Shown here in pieces: positions 1 to 7,699 of a stretch of 15,855 nucleotides of DNA. The notes below the pieces were generated by a model. The model searched no databases and was not told the origin of the DNA. It saw only the letters and a list, made by a program, of their open reading frames with translations. Where the stretch lies: NCBI GenBank assembly GCA_019247135.1, contig JAFAPL010000681.1, positions 1-15,855 of the forward strand. Reading direction: 5' to 3'. The translations under genes and the position numbers were made by a program. Origin of the DNA: Chloroflexota bacterium. GTDB taxonomy: Bacteria; Chloroflexota; UBA6077; CF-72. Numbering within the stretch: position 1 is the first letter of the stretch; each line of letters starts with the position of its first letter.

Positions 1-504
1 AAGCTCGACGTCCTGATCAACAACGCAGGCATCTTCGCGCAGACACCGCTGTTGGAGATCCAGGCCGAGCGTTGGGACGCGCTGATGGCGATCAACCTGC
101 GTGGCGTGCTGTTGTGCTCGCAGGCGGCGGTGGAAGCCATGATCTCCGACGGGCGGGGCGGTGCGATCGTCAATCTCGCGTCACTCGCTGGACAGGTCGG
201 TGGGGTAGTGGCGGGTGCGGATTATGCAGCCAGCAAAGCCGGCGTGGTCGCCCTCCCCAAGAGTCTGGCGAAAGTCGCGGCGCCGTACGGGATTCGCGTG
301 AACGCGGTGAACCCGGGCGTGATCGATACCGCCATGCCCGCACAGTTCCCGCCGGCCGCGCGAGCCAGGATGATCGAAGACACGCCGCTCAAACGCATGG
401 GCCGACCCGACGAAGTCGCCGCGGCCATCGCATTTCTGGCGTCTGATGATGCGAGCTTCATCACCGGCACAACGCTCGACATCAACGGCGGCCTGTACGT
501 ATGA
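1..504 (+). CDS. Short-chain dehydrogenase/reductase (SDR), 5'-truncated
   Basis: This is an NAD(P)-dependent oxidoreductase of the classical SDR family. The reading frame is open from base 1, so the N-terminus with the TGxxxGxG cofactor loop lies outside the window; 167 residues remain. Visible landmarks are NNAG (fragment residues 7-10), the structural Asn in AINLRG (32), the catalytic Ser in VNLAS (61), the YAASK motif (Tyr75, Lys79), NAVNPGVIDT (101-110) and the C-terminal DINGG. Its stop overlaps the aldolase start (ATGA), so the two are translationally coupled. With a KDPG-type aldolase next door, a sugar or sugar-acid dehydrogenase (for example KduD-like or gluconate 5-dehydrogenase-like) is plausible. 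The substrate cannot be read from the sequence. The family call is firm; the pathway role is inference. Confidence 0.93.
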   Translation, partial: KLDVLINNAGIFAQTPLLEIQAERWDALMAINLRGVLLCSQAAVEAMISDGRGGAIVNLASLAGQVGGVVAGADYAASKAGVVALPKSLAKVAAPYGIRVNAVNPGVIDTAMPAQFPPAARARMIEDTPLKRMGRPDEVAAAIAFLASDDASFITGTTLDINGGLYV

Positions 505-1169
505 CCACGTATGCACCGCGGATGAAGCGGCCCAGCGTACCTGATCAACTCGAGCAGTCACGCGTGGTGGCCATCATGCGCCACACCGATCCCTCGGCGG
601 CCGTCAAGACAGTCGAGGCACTGCTCAAGGGCGGCGTTTGCGCGATCGAGGTCACGTTCAACAGCCGCGGGGTGCTCGAAATGATTCGAGACATCGACGC
701 ACGGTTCGGCAATGGCGTGCTGTTGGGCGCCGGAACGGTGCTCAGCAGAGACGCGGCCGAGCAGGCGTTGCAGGCTGGCGCGAAGTTCATCGTCTCGCCG
801 CACACTGACGCGCAGCTGGTGTGCGCCATGGCCGACCGCGGCGTCCCGTGCATTCCGGGCGCGCTCACGGCGACCGAGATTGTGACGGCCTGGAATGCCG
901 GGGCATCCGTGGTCAAGCTCTTCCCCGCGGCGTCGGTCGGCATCGGCTACCTGAAAGACATGCGCGGGCCGCTGAACGATATTCCCTTACTGCCGACTGG
1001 CGGGATCAGCCTCGACAACGCCGCTGAGTTCATGCGCGCCGGGGCGTGGGGCCTGGGCATCGGCAGCTCGCTCGTAGATTCGAAGCTGATCGCGGCCGGG
1101 GACTTTGCCGAGATCACCCGCCGCGCGCGCGGTTTCTCCCAGGCTGCCGCGGCAGCCACACCTCGCTAG
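501..1169 (+). CDS. eda: 2-keto-3-deoxy-6-phosphogluconate / 4-hydroxy-2-oxoglutarate aldolase (class I)
   Basis: This is a class I aldolase of the KDPG/KHG family. It cleaves 2-keto-3-deoxy-6-phosphogluconate to pyruvate and glyceraldehyde 3-phosphate, or related 2-keto-3-deoxy acids, in the cytosol. The 222-residue length fits the family. Key features are VVAIMR (22-27), IEVTFNS with the catalytic Glu50, GAGTVL (76-81), FIVSPH (96-101), IPGALTATE (118-126), VKLFPA with the Schiff-base Lys139, and the phosphate-binding LPTGGIS (164-170). The ATG overlaps the SDR stop by 4 bp. A later ATG at codon 8 is possible, but the coupled start is favoured. True KDPG specificity versus a non-phosphorylated keto-deoxy acid (KDG, DgoA-like) cannot be decided. 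The last codons contain a perfect 16-bp palindrome (1142-1157). Confidence 0.9.
   Translation: MTTYAPRMKRPSVPDQLEQSRVVAIMRHTDPSAAVKTVEALLKGGVCAIEVTFNSRGVLEMIRDIDARFGNGVLLGAGTVLSRDAAEQALQAGAKFIVSPHTDAQLVCAMADRGVPCIPGALTATEIVTAWNAGASVVKLFPAASVGIGYLKDMRGPLNDIPLLPTGGISLDNAAEFMRAGAWGLGIGSSLVDSKLIAAGDFAEITRRARGFSQAAAAATPR
1142..1157. repeat. Perfect 16-bp palindrome at the 3' end of the aldolase gene
   Basis: GGCTGCCGCGGCAGCC reads identically on both strands. As RNA it can form a 6-bp stem with a CGCG loop. It lies inside the last codons of the aldolase gene and has no T-tract, so it is not a canonical terminator. It may slow transcript decay, or it may be a by-product of GC-rich coding (Ala-Ala-Ala). 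Confidence 0.4.
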
Positions 1170-1190
1170 CAGCCCCCTCTCACCGTCTAG

Positions 1191-1212
1191 CCGGGCCGCA
1201 CTGTGCGCCGGG
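1191..1212 (+). other. GC-rich imperfect hairpin between the aldolase and the chaperone operon
   Basis: The segment CCGGGCCGCACTGTGCGCCG and its next two bases fold around CGCA-CTG-TGCG, with further GG/CC pairing if single bases bulge. No T-run follows. It is a candidate weak or Rho-assisted end of the upstream operon; this is an inference only. Confidence 0.25.
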
Positions 1213-1214
1213 AA

Positions 1215-1243
1215 TAGACAACATGATTGTCAGGTTCTATAGT
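1215..1243 (+). promoter_or_regulatory. Sigma-70-type promoter of the dnaJ-hspR-clpB operon
   Basis: The -35 is TAGACA (1215-1220, 5/6 to TTGACA), followed by a 17-bp spacer and the -10 TATAGT (1238-1243, 5/6 to TATAAT). The predicted start near 1250 leaves a short leader before the AGGAGG ribosome site. It is the best promoter match I found in the window. The -35 and spacer carry the palindrome at 1217-1231, which suits repression by a protein bound there. Confidence 0.6.
1217..1231. promoter_or_regulatory. Candidate operator: GACAA-N5-TTGTC palindrome
   Basis: A perfect 5-bp inverted repeat (GACAA CATGA TTGTC) overlaps the -35 and the upstream spacer of the chaperone promoter. A second, wider dyad, TGTCA (1228-1232) and TGACA (1246-1250), flanks the -10. 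Neither matches the known HAIR element (CTTGAGT-N7-ACTCAAG) of actinobacterial HspR. Since hspR is the second gene of this operon, autoregulation at this site is the natural guess, but binding is not shown by sequence alone. Confidence 0.35.
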
Positions 1244-1266
1244 GGTGACAGCACCAGGAACTCATC

Positions 1267-1272
1267 AGGAGG
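1267..1272 (+). promoter_or_regulatory. Strong ribosome binding site fixing the GTG start of the dnaJ-like gene
   Basis: AGGAGG ends 6 nt before the GTG at 1279. It is a full Shine-Dalgarno match and decides in favour of the GTG start, since there is no ATG at the head of the J domain. Confidence 0.75.
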
Positions 1273-1278
1273 CATTGC

Positions 1279-2253
1279 GTGGCGGCCACCACAAAGAAAC
1301 GCGACTACTATCAGGTCCTCGGCGTCCCACGCACCGCGTCCGAAAAAGACATCAAGACCGCATACCGGAAGCTCGCACGCAAGCATCACCCTGACGTTAA
1401 TCCCGGCAACAAGAACGCCGAGGAGGAGTTCAAGGAGATCGGCGAGGCCTATTCGGTCTTGTCGGACCCGGACAAGCGTAAGAAGTACGACCGGTGGGGC
1501 CCAGATTGGGAAAAGATCGAGCAGGCCCAGGCGGCCGGCGCGAATTTCGGCAATCGGCCCAGCCCCGGCGGCAGCACCTATACGTGGACTACCACCGGCG
1601 GCGACGGCGGACAGGGCTTCGGTGGCTTCGATTCTGAAGACATCGGCAACCTGTTCGAGCAGCTGTTCGGGCGATCCGCGGCTGGCACAGGCGGACGCAG
1701 CCGCGTGCGCACGACACCGCGCAAAGGCGCCGACCTAGAACAGCCCGTCGAGGTCACCCTCGAAGAGGCATTCGCTGGAACTCAGCGCACCTTCCAGATC
1801 CGTGACGTCCAGACGGGCGAGACGCGGACTGCCGAAATCAAGATCCCAGCCGGAGCGTATGACGGGCTGCGCGTGCGCGTGGCCGGCAAAGGTGATCCAG
1901 GCACTGCGGGCGGCCAGGCGGGCGACCTCTTTCTGATCGTCAGCGTCAAGCCGCACCAGATGTTCGAGCGTGACGGCGATGACCTGCGCGTGAAAGTGGC
2001 AACGCCGCTGTACACGGCGATGCTCGGCGGCGAGGTCCGTGTCCCAACGCCCAAGGGCACACACCTGGCGCTGAAAGTTCCACCAGAGACGCCGAATGGA
2101 CAGCGCATGCGGCTAGCCGGTCAGGGCATGCCGCGCGTCGGCGGTGGACGCGGCGACCTGTACGCCGAGATCACGGTCGAGCTGCCGCGCAATCTGACAC
2201 AACGTGAGAAAGATCTCTTCTCGGAACTGGCGCACCTGCGCTCTGCTGCGTGA
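1279..2253 (+). CDS. DnaJ-family co-chaperone without zinc finger (CbpA-like, type II J protein)
   Basis: This Hsp40 co-chaperone stimulates the ATPase of DnaK and delivers unfolded substrates; it acts in the cytosol. The 324 residues begin with a J domain (about 8-72) carrying the essential HPD (37-39). A Gly-rich linker follows (about 92-120, [11 protein letters not shown]), then the two beta-rich C-terminal substrate-binding domains (about 150-315, starting [19 protein letters not shown]). The CxxCxGxG zinc repeats of canonical DnaJ are absent, so it belongs with CbpA/DnaJ2-type proteins. The GTG start is set by AGGAGG. It is first in an operon with hspR and clpB, and no dnaK or grpE is in view. 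It is probably a heat-inducible member of the HspR regulon. Confidence 0.93.
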   Translation: MAATTKKRDYYQVLGVPRTASEKDIKTAYRKLARKHHPDVNPGNKNAEEEFKEIGEAYSVLSDPDKRKKYDRWGPDWEKIEQAQAAGANFGNRPSPGGSTYTWTTTGGDGGQGFGGFDSEDIGNLFEQLFGRSAAGTGGRSRVRTTPRKGADLEQPVEVTLEEAFAGTQRTFQIRDVQTGETRTAEIKIPAGAYDGLRVRVAGKGDPGTAGGQAGDLFLIVSVKPHQMFERDGDDLRVKVATPLYTAMLGGEVRVPTPKGTHLALKVPPETPNGQRMRLAGQGMPRVGGGRGDLYAEITVELPRNLTQREKDLFSELAHLRSAA

Positions 2254-2274
2254 GTGAATAAGTGAGTAACTGAG
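2251..2274 (+). repeat. Six tandem tetranucleotides each beginning with a stop codon
   Basis: Starting at the dnaJ stop there are stops at 2251, 2255, 2259, 2263, 2267 and 2271 (TGAG, TGAA, TAAG, TGAG, TAAC, TGAG). The 4-nt step puts two stops in each reading frame. It looks like a degenerate (TGAG)n microsatellite or a deliberate translation barrier before hspR, which has no clear Shine-Dalgarno. Confidence 0.55.
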
Positions 2275-2280
2275 AAAACC

Positions 2281-2640
2281 ATGCAGAACAATGAGCACGC
2301 ACAACCTGCACCAGAAGAACTTGAAGAGCAGCTGCCCGCCAACGCCGCGTTCGTGATCAGCGTCGCCGCCCGCCTGGTGGGCGTGCACGAGCAGACGCTC
2401 CGGTATTACGAGCGCGCCGGACTGGTTGAGCCAGCCCGGTCGAAGGGCCGCATCCGCTTGTATTCGCTGCATGACCTGGAACGCGTACGCCAGATCCGAC
2501 GGCTGACGGATGACATGGGGGTGAACCTCGCTGGAGTCGAGGTCATCATGCGGTTGACCGACCGCATCCGACAGCTCGAGATGCAATTGGAGGAACTGCA
2601 AAACGAGCGGCGCCGGTCGCGGCGCAGCAGCAGCATGTAA
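2281..2640 (+). CDS. hspR: HspR-like heat-shock repressor, MerR family
   Basis: This is a DNA-binding repressor of chaperone genes. The 119 residues hold a MerR-type winged helix (about 23-90). Its helix-turn-helix is [24 protein letters not shown] (25-48), followed by [30 protein letters not shown] and a charged coiled coil (about 90-112) for dimerisation. No effector-binding domain or metal-binding cysteines are present, as expected of HspR rather than metal- or drug-sensing MerR proteins. It sits 27 nt after the dnaJ-like gene and 19 nt before clpB, the arrangement of HspR autoregulated operons. In characterised systems HspR uses DnaK as co-repressor. Start ATG 2281 has only a weak upstream purine run (GAGAAAA), so its translation may depend on the upstream gene. 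Confidence 0.88.
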   Translation: MQNNEHAQPAPEELEEQLPANAAFVISVAARLVGVHEQTLRYYERAGLVEPARSKGRIRLYSLHDLERVRQIRRLTDDMGVNLAGVEVIMRLTDRIRQLEMQLEELQNERRRSRRSSSM

Positions 2641-2659
2641 CGCACACGAGGAACACGCC

Positions 2660-5239
2660 ATGGACATGAATAAACTGACGGAAAAAGCGCAGGAGGCAAT
2701 TGCATCCGCGCAACGCGAGGCGGAGACCCGCCACAACACGCAACTGGAACCTGAGCACCTGTTGCTCGCGCTGATTCAGCAGGACGCGGGCGTCGTGCCA
2801 GCCGTTCTCGAAAAACTGGGCATTGCTCCAGCTCAAGCGGCGCAACGCGTGCAGGCACTGGTCGATAAATTTGCCAAGGTCTCGACGCCGCAGCAGGTGT
2901 ACGCGTCCCCGAAATTTCGACAGGTCTTCGATGCTGCGCAGCAAGAGGCCGCGCATCTCAAGGACGACTATCTGAGCACCGAGCATTTTCTGCTCGCGAT
3001 GGCGGACTATCCCGTGCTGCGCCAGCTTGGCGTCACACGCGACAAAGTCCTCCAGGCGCTGCAGGAGGTGCGCGGCAACCAGCGCGTCACCTCGCAAACT
3101 CCAGAAACCACGTACCAATCGCTCGAGAAGTACGGTCGCGATCTGACGAAGGCTGCCCGACAGGGCAAGCTGGATCCGGTGATCGGTCGCGACGAAGAGA
3201 TTCGACGCACCATTCAGGTCCTCTCACGTAGGACCAAGAACAATCCCGTGCTGATCGGCGAGCCCGGCGTTGGCAAGACGGCCATCGTCGAGGGACTCGC
3301 GCAACGCATCGCCCGCGGCGACGTCCCTGAGGGACTCAAGAGCAAGCGCATTGTTGCCCTGGACCTTGGCGCGCTGGTGGCTGGAGCCAAATATCGCGGC
3401 GAATTCGAAGAGCGCCTCAAGGCCGTGCTCAAGGAAGTGACGGACTCCAACGGCGAGGTGGTGCTTTTCATCGACGAGCTCCACACGGTGGTTGGCGCCG
3501 GAGCAGCCGAAGGCGCGATGGACGCCTCGAACATGCTCAAGCCAATGCTCGCGCGCGGTGAGCTGCACTGTATCGGCGCGACCACGCTGGATGAATACCG
3601 CAAGCACATCGAGAAAGATGCCGCGCTCGAACGCCGCTTCCAGCCGGTGTTCGTCGACGAGCCGTCCGTGGAGGATACGATCTCGATTCTGCGCGGCTTG
3701 CGCGAGCGGTACGAGCAGCACCATAAAGTCCGCATTCGCGACTCCGCCCTGGTAGCCGCCGCTGTGTTGAGCCATCGGTATATCGCGGATCGCTTCCTGC
3801 CAGACAAGGCCATCGACCTGGTCGACGAAGCCGCGGCGCGCCTGCGGGTCGAGGCTACGAGCGCTCCGGCGGAACTGGACGAAGTCCGCCGTCGCATCAC
3901 GCAGCTGGAGATCGAGCGCGAAGGCCTGCGCAAAGAACGTGACGAAGCGTCGAAGGAACGGCTGCGCACCATCGAACAGGACCTCGCAAGCCTCAAGGAG
4001 CAGGCGGCGGCCCTGGAGACCCAGTGGCAACAAGAGCTCGACCAACTCAACGCCGTCGGGCGCATCCAGGAACAGCTGGATGAGAAACGCCTCGAGCTGG
4101 AACAGGCGACGCAACGCGCCGATTGGGAGCGCGCCGCTCGACTCCAGTACGAAGCGCGTCAGCTGGAGCAGGAGCGCACAGACGCAGAGCAACGCCTCGC
4201 GGAGCGGAGCAAGACCGGTCGGGCGCTGGTGAAGGAAGAGGTCGACGAGCACGATATCGCAGAGGTCGTCTCACGCTGGACTGGAGTTCCGGTCAGCAAG
4301 ATGCTCGAAGGCGAAATCGAGAAGCTGCTCCACATGGAGGAGCGCTTGCGCGAGCGGGTCGTCGGTCAGAACCAGGCGATCGAGGCGGTGGCGAACACGG
4401 TGCGAGCTGCTCGAGCCGGACTGCAGGATCCGAATCGACCGCTCGGTTCGTTCCTGTTCCTCGGCCCGACTGGTGTCGGAAAAACGGAGACCGCGCGCGC
4501 CCTGGCGGAGTTCCTGTTCGACGACGAACAGGCGATGATCCGCATCGACATGTCCGAGTACCAGGAGAAGCACACTGTTTCGCGCTTGATCGGAGCTCCG
4601 CCTGGTTACGTCGGGTACGACGAAGCCGGCCAATTGACGGAGGCCGTGCGCCGACGGCCGTACTCGGTGGTACTGTTCGATGAGGTCGAAAAAGCTCACC
4701 CGGAGGTGCTGAACGTCTTGCTCCAATTGCTGGATGACGGTCGGCTGACCGACGCGCAGGGGCGCACGGTCGATTTCCGTAACACGATCGTCATCATGAC
4801 CAGCAACCTCGGCAGTCAGTGGATTACTGAGGTCGGGTTGAGCTGGGACGAAATCAAAGAGCGCGTCTCAGAAGCCGTCCGGCAGCACTTCCGCCCCGAG
4901 CTGATCAACCGCATCGACGAGATCGTGATCTTCTCGCCGCTCGGCATGGAGCAGATCAAGCAGATCGTCGAGATCCAGCTGCGCGGACTCCAGAAGCGTC
5001 TCGCCGACCGCAAGATGACGCTGACGCTCACGCCCGAGGCAGAGCAGGCGCTGGCGCGTGGCGGGTTCGATCCGGTGTATGGGGCGCGACCACTGAAGCG
5101 GACGATTCAGAAGGACCTGGTCCAGCCCCTGGCGGTCCAGCTGCTGCAAGGCAACTTCCACGATGGTGAAAACATCCTCGTGGATGCCGACCCGGAAGGC
5201 GCCCTGACCTTCCGGGCGGCTTCGCCAGTTGCAGCCTAA
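2660..5239 (+). CDS. clpB: ATP-dependent disaggregase ClpB (Hsp104 family)
   Basis: This hexameric AAA+ chaperone threads aggregated proteins through its pore together with DnaK/DnaJ. The 859 residues match the usual ClpB length. The order is: Clp_N repeats (about 5-145); AAA module 1 with Walker A GEPGVGKT (200-207) and Walker B FIDE (Glu273); the coiled-coil M domain (about 400-520, rich in Glu/Arg/Gln), which separates ClpB from ClpA/ClpC; AAA module 2 with Walker A GPTGVGKT (602-609) and Walker B LFDE (Glu675); and the C-terminal D2-small domain with GARPLKR. Pore residues KYRGEFEER and GYVGYDE are present. No ClpP-docking IGF/L loop is evident, consistent with a disaggregase. ATG 2660 follows an ACGAGGA Shine-Dalgarno-like stretch. 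It is the third gene of the dnaJ-hspR operon. A perfect 9-bp stem lies in the last codons. Confidence 0.97.
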   Translation: MDMNKLTEKAQEAIASAQREAETRHNTQLEPEHLLLALIQQDAGVVPAVLEKLGIAPAQAAQRVQALVDKFAKVSTPQQVYASPKFRQVFDAAQQEAAHLKDDYLSTEHFLLAMADYPVLRQLGVTRDKVLQALQEVRGNQRVTSQTPETTYQSLEKYGRDLTKAARQGKLDPVIGRDEEIRRTIQVLSRRTKNNPVLIGEPGVGKTAIVEGLAQRIARGDVPEGLKSKRIVALDLGALVAGAKYRGEFEERLKAVLKEVTDSNGEVVLFIDELHTVVGAGAAEGAMDASNMLKPMLARGELHCIGATTLDEYRKHIEKDAALERRFQPVFVDEPSVEDTISILRGLRERYEQHHKVRIRDSALVAAAVLSHRYIADRFLPDKAIDLVDEAAARLRVEATSAPAELDEVRRRITQLEIEREGLRKERDEASKERLRTIEQDLASLKEQAAALETQWQQELDQLNAVGRIQEQLDEKRLELEQATQRADWERAARLQYEARQLEQERTDAEQRLAERSKTGRALVKEEVDEHDIAEVVSRWTGVPVSKMLEGEIEKLLHMEERLRERVVGQNQAIEAVANTVRAARAGLQDPNRPLGSFLFLGPTGVGKTETARALAEFLFDDEQAMIRIDMSEYQEKHTVSRLIGAPPGYVGYDEAGQLTEAVRRRPYSVVLFDEVEKAHPEVLNVLLQLLDDGRLTDAQGRTVDFRNTIVIMTSNLGSQWITEVGLSWDEIKERVSEAVRQHFRPELINRIDEIVIFSPLGMEQIKQIVEIQLRGLQKRLADRKMTLTLTPEAEQALARGGFDPVYGARPLKRTIQKDLVQPLAVQLLQGNFHDGENILVDADPEGALTFRAASPVAA
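5191..5216 (+). other. Perfect 9-bp hairpin in the last codons of clpB
   Basis: CCCGGAAGG (5191-5199) and CCTTCCGGG (5208-5216) are exact complements around an 8-nt loop. The stem lies within the coding sequence, 23 nt before its end. No T-tract follows, so it is not a textbook intrinsic terminator. It could protect the 3' end of the operon mRNA or mark its boundary, because no other terminator is visible before the rhomboid gene. Confidence 0.45.
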
Positions 5240-5296
5240 CGCACATCAGTTCATGCGGGCTGTCGCGGGCCGAGCCAGAGCAATTCGACTAGTTGC

Positions 5297-5935
5297 TTGA
5301 GTATGGTGCAGAGCCGCGCAGCCCCTCCCGTCGCGACGCTGAGCCTCATCGCCGTAAACATCGCCTGCTTTGTTGTCGAGCTGAGTCTGGGCGACAACCT
5401 GGATCCGTTCATACGGCGGTGGGGCCTGGTGCCGGCGGACGCCGGCGAACCCGCCGCGCTCATCACGCTGCTGACGAGTACGTTTCTGCACGGCGGGTGG
5501 CTGCATTTGCTTTCGAACATGATTTATCTCGGCGTGTTCGGCCCGCCGGTTGAGGATCGCCTCGGCGGCAGCCGTTTTGTGGGTCTGTATCTGCTCAGCG
5601 CGCTGCTGGGGAGCCTGATCTACTTGCTCGCGCAGCGCGGGTCCCAGACGCCGGCGATCGGTGCAAGCGGCGCGATCGCCGGAGTCATCGGGGCGCACCT
5701 GCTGCTCTACCCGGGCGCAACCCTGGGCTCAGTCTCCCCCGTGCTATCCTTGCGCCTTGTCGAGGGCACCCCTACCCTGGTGCTCCTCGTCATATGGTTG
5801 GCCACCCAGTTGTTGAGCGGTGTCGCGAGTTTGACTACAACCACCGGCATCGCCTGGTGGGCCCACCTGGGCGGTTTCGCGAGCGGTATTGTTCTCGCAC
5901 CAATTCTTCGACCCCGTACAGTCCGACGTAGCTGA
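5297..5935 (+). CDS. Rhomboid-family intramembrane serine protease
   Basis: This is a polytopic membrane protease that cleaves transmembrane helices of partner proteins. About 212 residues form six predicted membrane segments. The first is near 12-31, followed by the rhomboid L1 motif HGGWLHLLSNM (65-75), GASG with the nucleophile Ser124 in helix 4, and WWAHLGGFASG with the catalytic His190 in helix 6, so the Ser-His dyad is intact. The start is uncertain: TTG 5297 gives the frame used here, while ATG 5303 two codons later is equally good, and neither has a strong Shine-Dalgarno. It begins 57 nt after clpB and is followed 18 nt later by the BON protein, so it probably heads the next operon. 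The substrate is unknown. Confidence 0.9.
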   Translation: MSMVQSRAAPPVATLSLIAVNIACFVVELSLGDNLDPFIRRWGLVPADAGEPAALITLLTSTFLHGGWLHLLSNMIYLGVFGPPVEDRLGGSRFVGLYLLSALLGSLIYLLAQRGSQTPAIGASGAIAGVIGAHLLLYPGATLGSVSPVLSLRLVEGTPTLVLLVIWLATQLLSGVASLTTTTGIAWWAHLGGFASGIVLAPILRPRTVRRS

Positions 5936-5953
5936 GTCTTCAAGAAGAAAAAC

Positions 5954-6490
5954 ATGACCTGGGTTGTCCGCGCCCCCGAGCAGGGCCTCGCTCGACACGA
6001 AAAGAAGCTGTACACGCTCGTTCGCCGCGTGTTGTGGGACTATGAGCCGCTGCGCGCGTCCCACGCCGAGATCTTCATCGATATCGACGGTGGAGCCGTC
6101 CGTCTGCGCGGTCGCGTCCGCACCCTGCCGCAGAAGATCATCGCCGAAGCGCTGGTCCGCCGCATCGCGGACGTGACCAGCGTCACGAATGAACTCATCG
6201 CCGACCCCGAGGTGGTGCGCGCGGTGGCGGATGGGCTGGCCGAAGACGAGCGCACGGCGGCATATGTCATTCGCGTCGACTCGCGCCATGGGATCGTCAC
6301 GCTTCGTGGTGAGGTGCCGTCCGAGGCAGTGCAGCAAGCGGCAGTCGACGTGGCCGCGCGTGTGCCGATGGTCGGGACGGTGCGCAATCAGCTCGTCATT
6401 GGCGGGGAGCCACAACCAGCCACCGCCCTGGCCCGGCCCAGCCTGGCCGCGGACGAGGTGAATCCAGACGCAACGCCGGTGCGAGCATGA
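5954..6490 (+). CDS. Protein with two BON domains
   Basis: The 178-residue protein has two BON (bacterial OsmY and nodulation) domains, about residues 22-83 and 86-149. Each ends in the V/I-x-G...V-x-N-x-L/I pattern (VTSVTNELIA; MVGTVRNQLVI) and carries a mid-domain beta hairpin (GAVRLRGRVRTLPQK; GIVTLRGEVPSEAVQ). BON domains bind lipid or phospholipid surfaces and usually occur in periplasmic or outer-surface proteins. This one shows no signal peptide or lipobox, so it is predicted cytosolic or peripheral to the membrane. The last ~28 residues are Pro/Ala-rich and probably disordered. ATG 5954 is preceded by AAGAAGAAAAAC. The stop overlaps the next start (ATGA). The function is not known, though an envelope-stress role is a fair guess. 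Confidence 0.82.
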   Translation: MTWVVRAPEQGLARHEKKLYTLVRRVLWDYEPLRASHAEIFIDIDGGAVRLRGRVRTLPQKIIAEALVRRIADVTSVTNELIADPEVVRAVADGLAEDERTAAYVIRVDSRHGIVTLRGEVPSEAVQQAAVDVAARVPMVGTVRNQLVIGGEPQPATALARPSLAADEVNPDATPVRA

Positions 6491-7116
6491 CCCAGGTCTC
6501 GCCGCCCGGCGCGCGCCTCACCTCACGACAACGACGCATCGAGGAGCAGAGGCGAAAGATCGAGGCGCATCGCCAGGACCAGCGACGTCGGCGCCTGATA
6601 TGGGTCGGAGTCGCCGTCGTTGTCGCCCTTGCCCTGTTGGTGATCGGGTCGTTCCTGTACAGGCCGCCGGTCCAGGCCCAGGGACATCAGGTGCCCATCG
6701 AAGGCAATCGTCAGCACGTGCCGCAAGGCTCCGAAGTCGACTACCGAAACCGACCGCCGTCGTCCGGCGACCACTATGACAACCCCGCCGGTTACGCGTT
6801 CTACCCGCCAAACCGTCAGGTGCCGACCGGAAACTGGGTACATAACCTCGAGCATGGCGCGACCGTCGTGCTGTACCGCCCGGATCTGTGCGATTCCACG
6901 TGCCAGGGCCAGCTACAGGACGTCTTCAATAGTGCGTCGGCGAGCTCGTACTTTCCGGGCATCAAGAAGATCGTGATCACGCCATACACGGACATGGACC
7001 ACGCGATCGCGACCGTCGCCTGGGGCTGGCTCGACGAGATGGACCAGGTCGACAAAGATCGCATCCTCGCCTTTTACAAGGCGCACCTGGACAAAGGCCC
7101 CGAGCTGGCGCAGTAG
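6487..7116 (+). CDS. DUF3105 domain membrane-anchored protein
   Basis: The 209-residue protein has a strongly basic, Arg/Gln-rich N-terminal tail (11-36), one transmembrane helix (about 37-57) and an extracytoplasmic DUF3105 domain (about 68-200). Hallmarks of the family are PPSSGDHY (90-97), GYAFYPPN and NWVHNLEHGATVVLY (116-130), where the conserved His and Glu residues suggest a metal or active site. Two cysteines (Cys135, Cys139 in LCDSTC) could form a disulfide or bind metal. No reaction is established for DUF3105. It overlaps the BON gene by 4 bp and is followed 15 nt later by the SRPBCC gene, so the three are very likely co-expressed. Confidence 0.85.
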   Translation: MTQVSPPGARLTSRQRRIEEQRRKIEAHRQDQRRRRLIWVGVAVVVALALLVIGSFLYRPPVQAQGHQVPIEGNRQHVPQGSEVDYRNRPPSSGDHYDNPAGYAFYPPNRQVPTGNWVHNLEHGATVVLYRPDLCDSTCQGQLQDVFNSASASSYFPGIKKIVITPYTDMDHAIATVAWGWLDEMDQVDKDRILAFYKAHLDKGPELAQ

Positions 7117-7119
7117 CGT

Positions 7120-7134
7120 TACGCTTGGTGCGTG
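7120..7134 (+). promoter_or_regulatory. Possible leaderless -10 before the SRPBCC gene
   Basis: TACGCT (7120-7125) lies exactly 6 nt before the GTG at 7132, where a leaderless transcript would begin. There is no Shine-Dalgarno in the 15-nt gap after the DUF3105 gene. No -35 is recognisable. This is weak evidence on its own; see the same spacing at 10541. Confidence 0.22.
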
Positions 7135-7647
7135 CCCGTCCGACTTCGGGCGACGATCGAAATTCGCGCACCCGCGGCGACGATCTTCGGCGTGCTGGCG
7201 TGCCCTGAGCGCTTGCCTGAATGGAACACCTCCGTTGAGTCAGCGCGGCGTGTGGACCCAGAGCAGCCAATCGCGCTCGGGTCACGCGCCGTGATGACCG
7301 GCCGCCTCCTCGGCCAGTCACTGGAAAGCGAAACCGAGGTCGTCCGGTACGAACCCACACGAACTTTCGCCACGCAGGCTCGCCGCGGTCCGCGGTTGCT
7401 GACCCAGTTTGAGGTCGAGAGCACCCCGAACGGTGCGTCCGTTACCGCCGATGTGACTGGCGAGGTCCCGGGCGGGGCCCTTGGCTCCCGCCTCGCCGAA
7501 GGTTTTCTCAGGCGCGAGCTTGGTGCCTCATTCGAGCGACTGAGAGCCATCTGCGAGCACGAGGCGCAGGTGGACGCCGCCCACACGCCCGCCCAGGGTG
7601 GTGATCCGGCTTGCTGGCTGCACCTGGCTGAGCCAGATGACGATTGA
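7132..7647 (+). CDS. SRPBCC-superfamily protein (polyketide cyclase/dehydrase-like)
   Basis: The 171-residue protein fits the START/Bet v 1-like helix-grip fold that binds a hydrophobic ligand in a deep cavity. The signature N-terminal strand plus helix is RLRATIEIRAPAATIFGVLACPERLPEW (4-31). A middle antiparallel sheet follows (LGSRAVMTGRLLGQSLESETEVVRYEP...), and a long C-terminal helix (about 117-145, LGSRLAEGFLRRELGASFERLRAICE). The tail after about 145 looks disordered. The ligand is unknown. The GTG start at 7132 has no Shine-Dalgarno. It is last in the rhomboid-BON-DUF3105 run. Its 3' end overlaps the possible upstream starts of the hydrolase, so those upstream starts are disfavoured. 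Confidence 0.78.
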   Translation: MPVRLRATIEIRAPAATIFGVLACPERLPEWNTSVESARRVDPEQPIALGSRAVMTGRLLGQSLESETEVVRYEPTRTFATQARRGPRLLTQFEVESTPNGASVTADVTGEVPGGALGSRLAEGFLRRELGASFERLRAICEHEAQVDAAHTPAQGGDPACWLHLAEPDDD

Positions 7648-7699
7648 GGTTTGGCGTTGCGGCGCTTGCCGGAAGCCGGCCGAGCTATCGCGCGCTATC

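Noticed and set aside
1046..1738. 230-codon + strand ORF overlapping the aldolase and dnaJ-like genes
   Set aside because: Low-complexity Arg/Ser/Pro product in a shifted frame over two well-supported genes; it is a GC-rich shadow.
3334..3340. ACTCAAG HAIR half-site inside clpB
   Set aside because: It lies in conserved coding sequence with no CTTGAGT partner at the right spacing.
3224..4252. 342-codon minus-strand ORF opposite clpB
   Set aside because: Antisense shadow of a highly conserved gene; no recognisable domain.
5296..5302. CTTGAGT, identical to a HAIR half-site, at the rhomboid start
   Set aside because: The second half ACTCAAG is not present 7 nt away in either direction, so it is probably chance.
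7598..7699. N-terminal extension of the hydrolase from ATG 7598 or 7637
   Set aside because: It would place about 20-34 residues before a clear signal peptide and overlap the SRPBCC gene.
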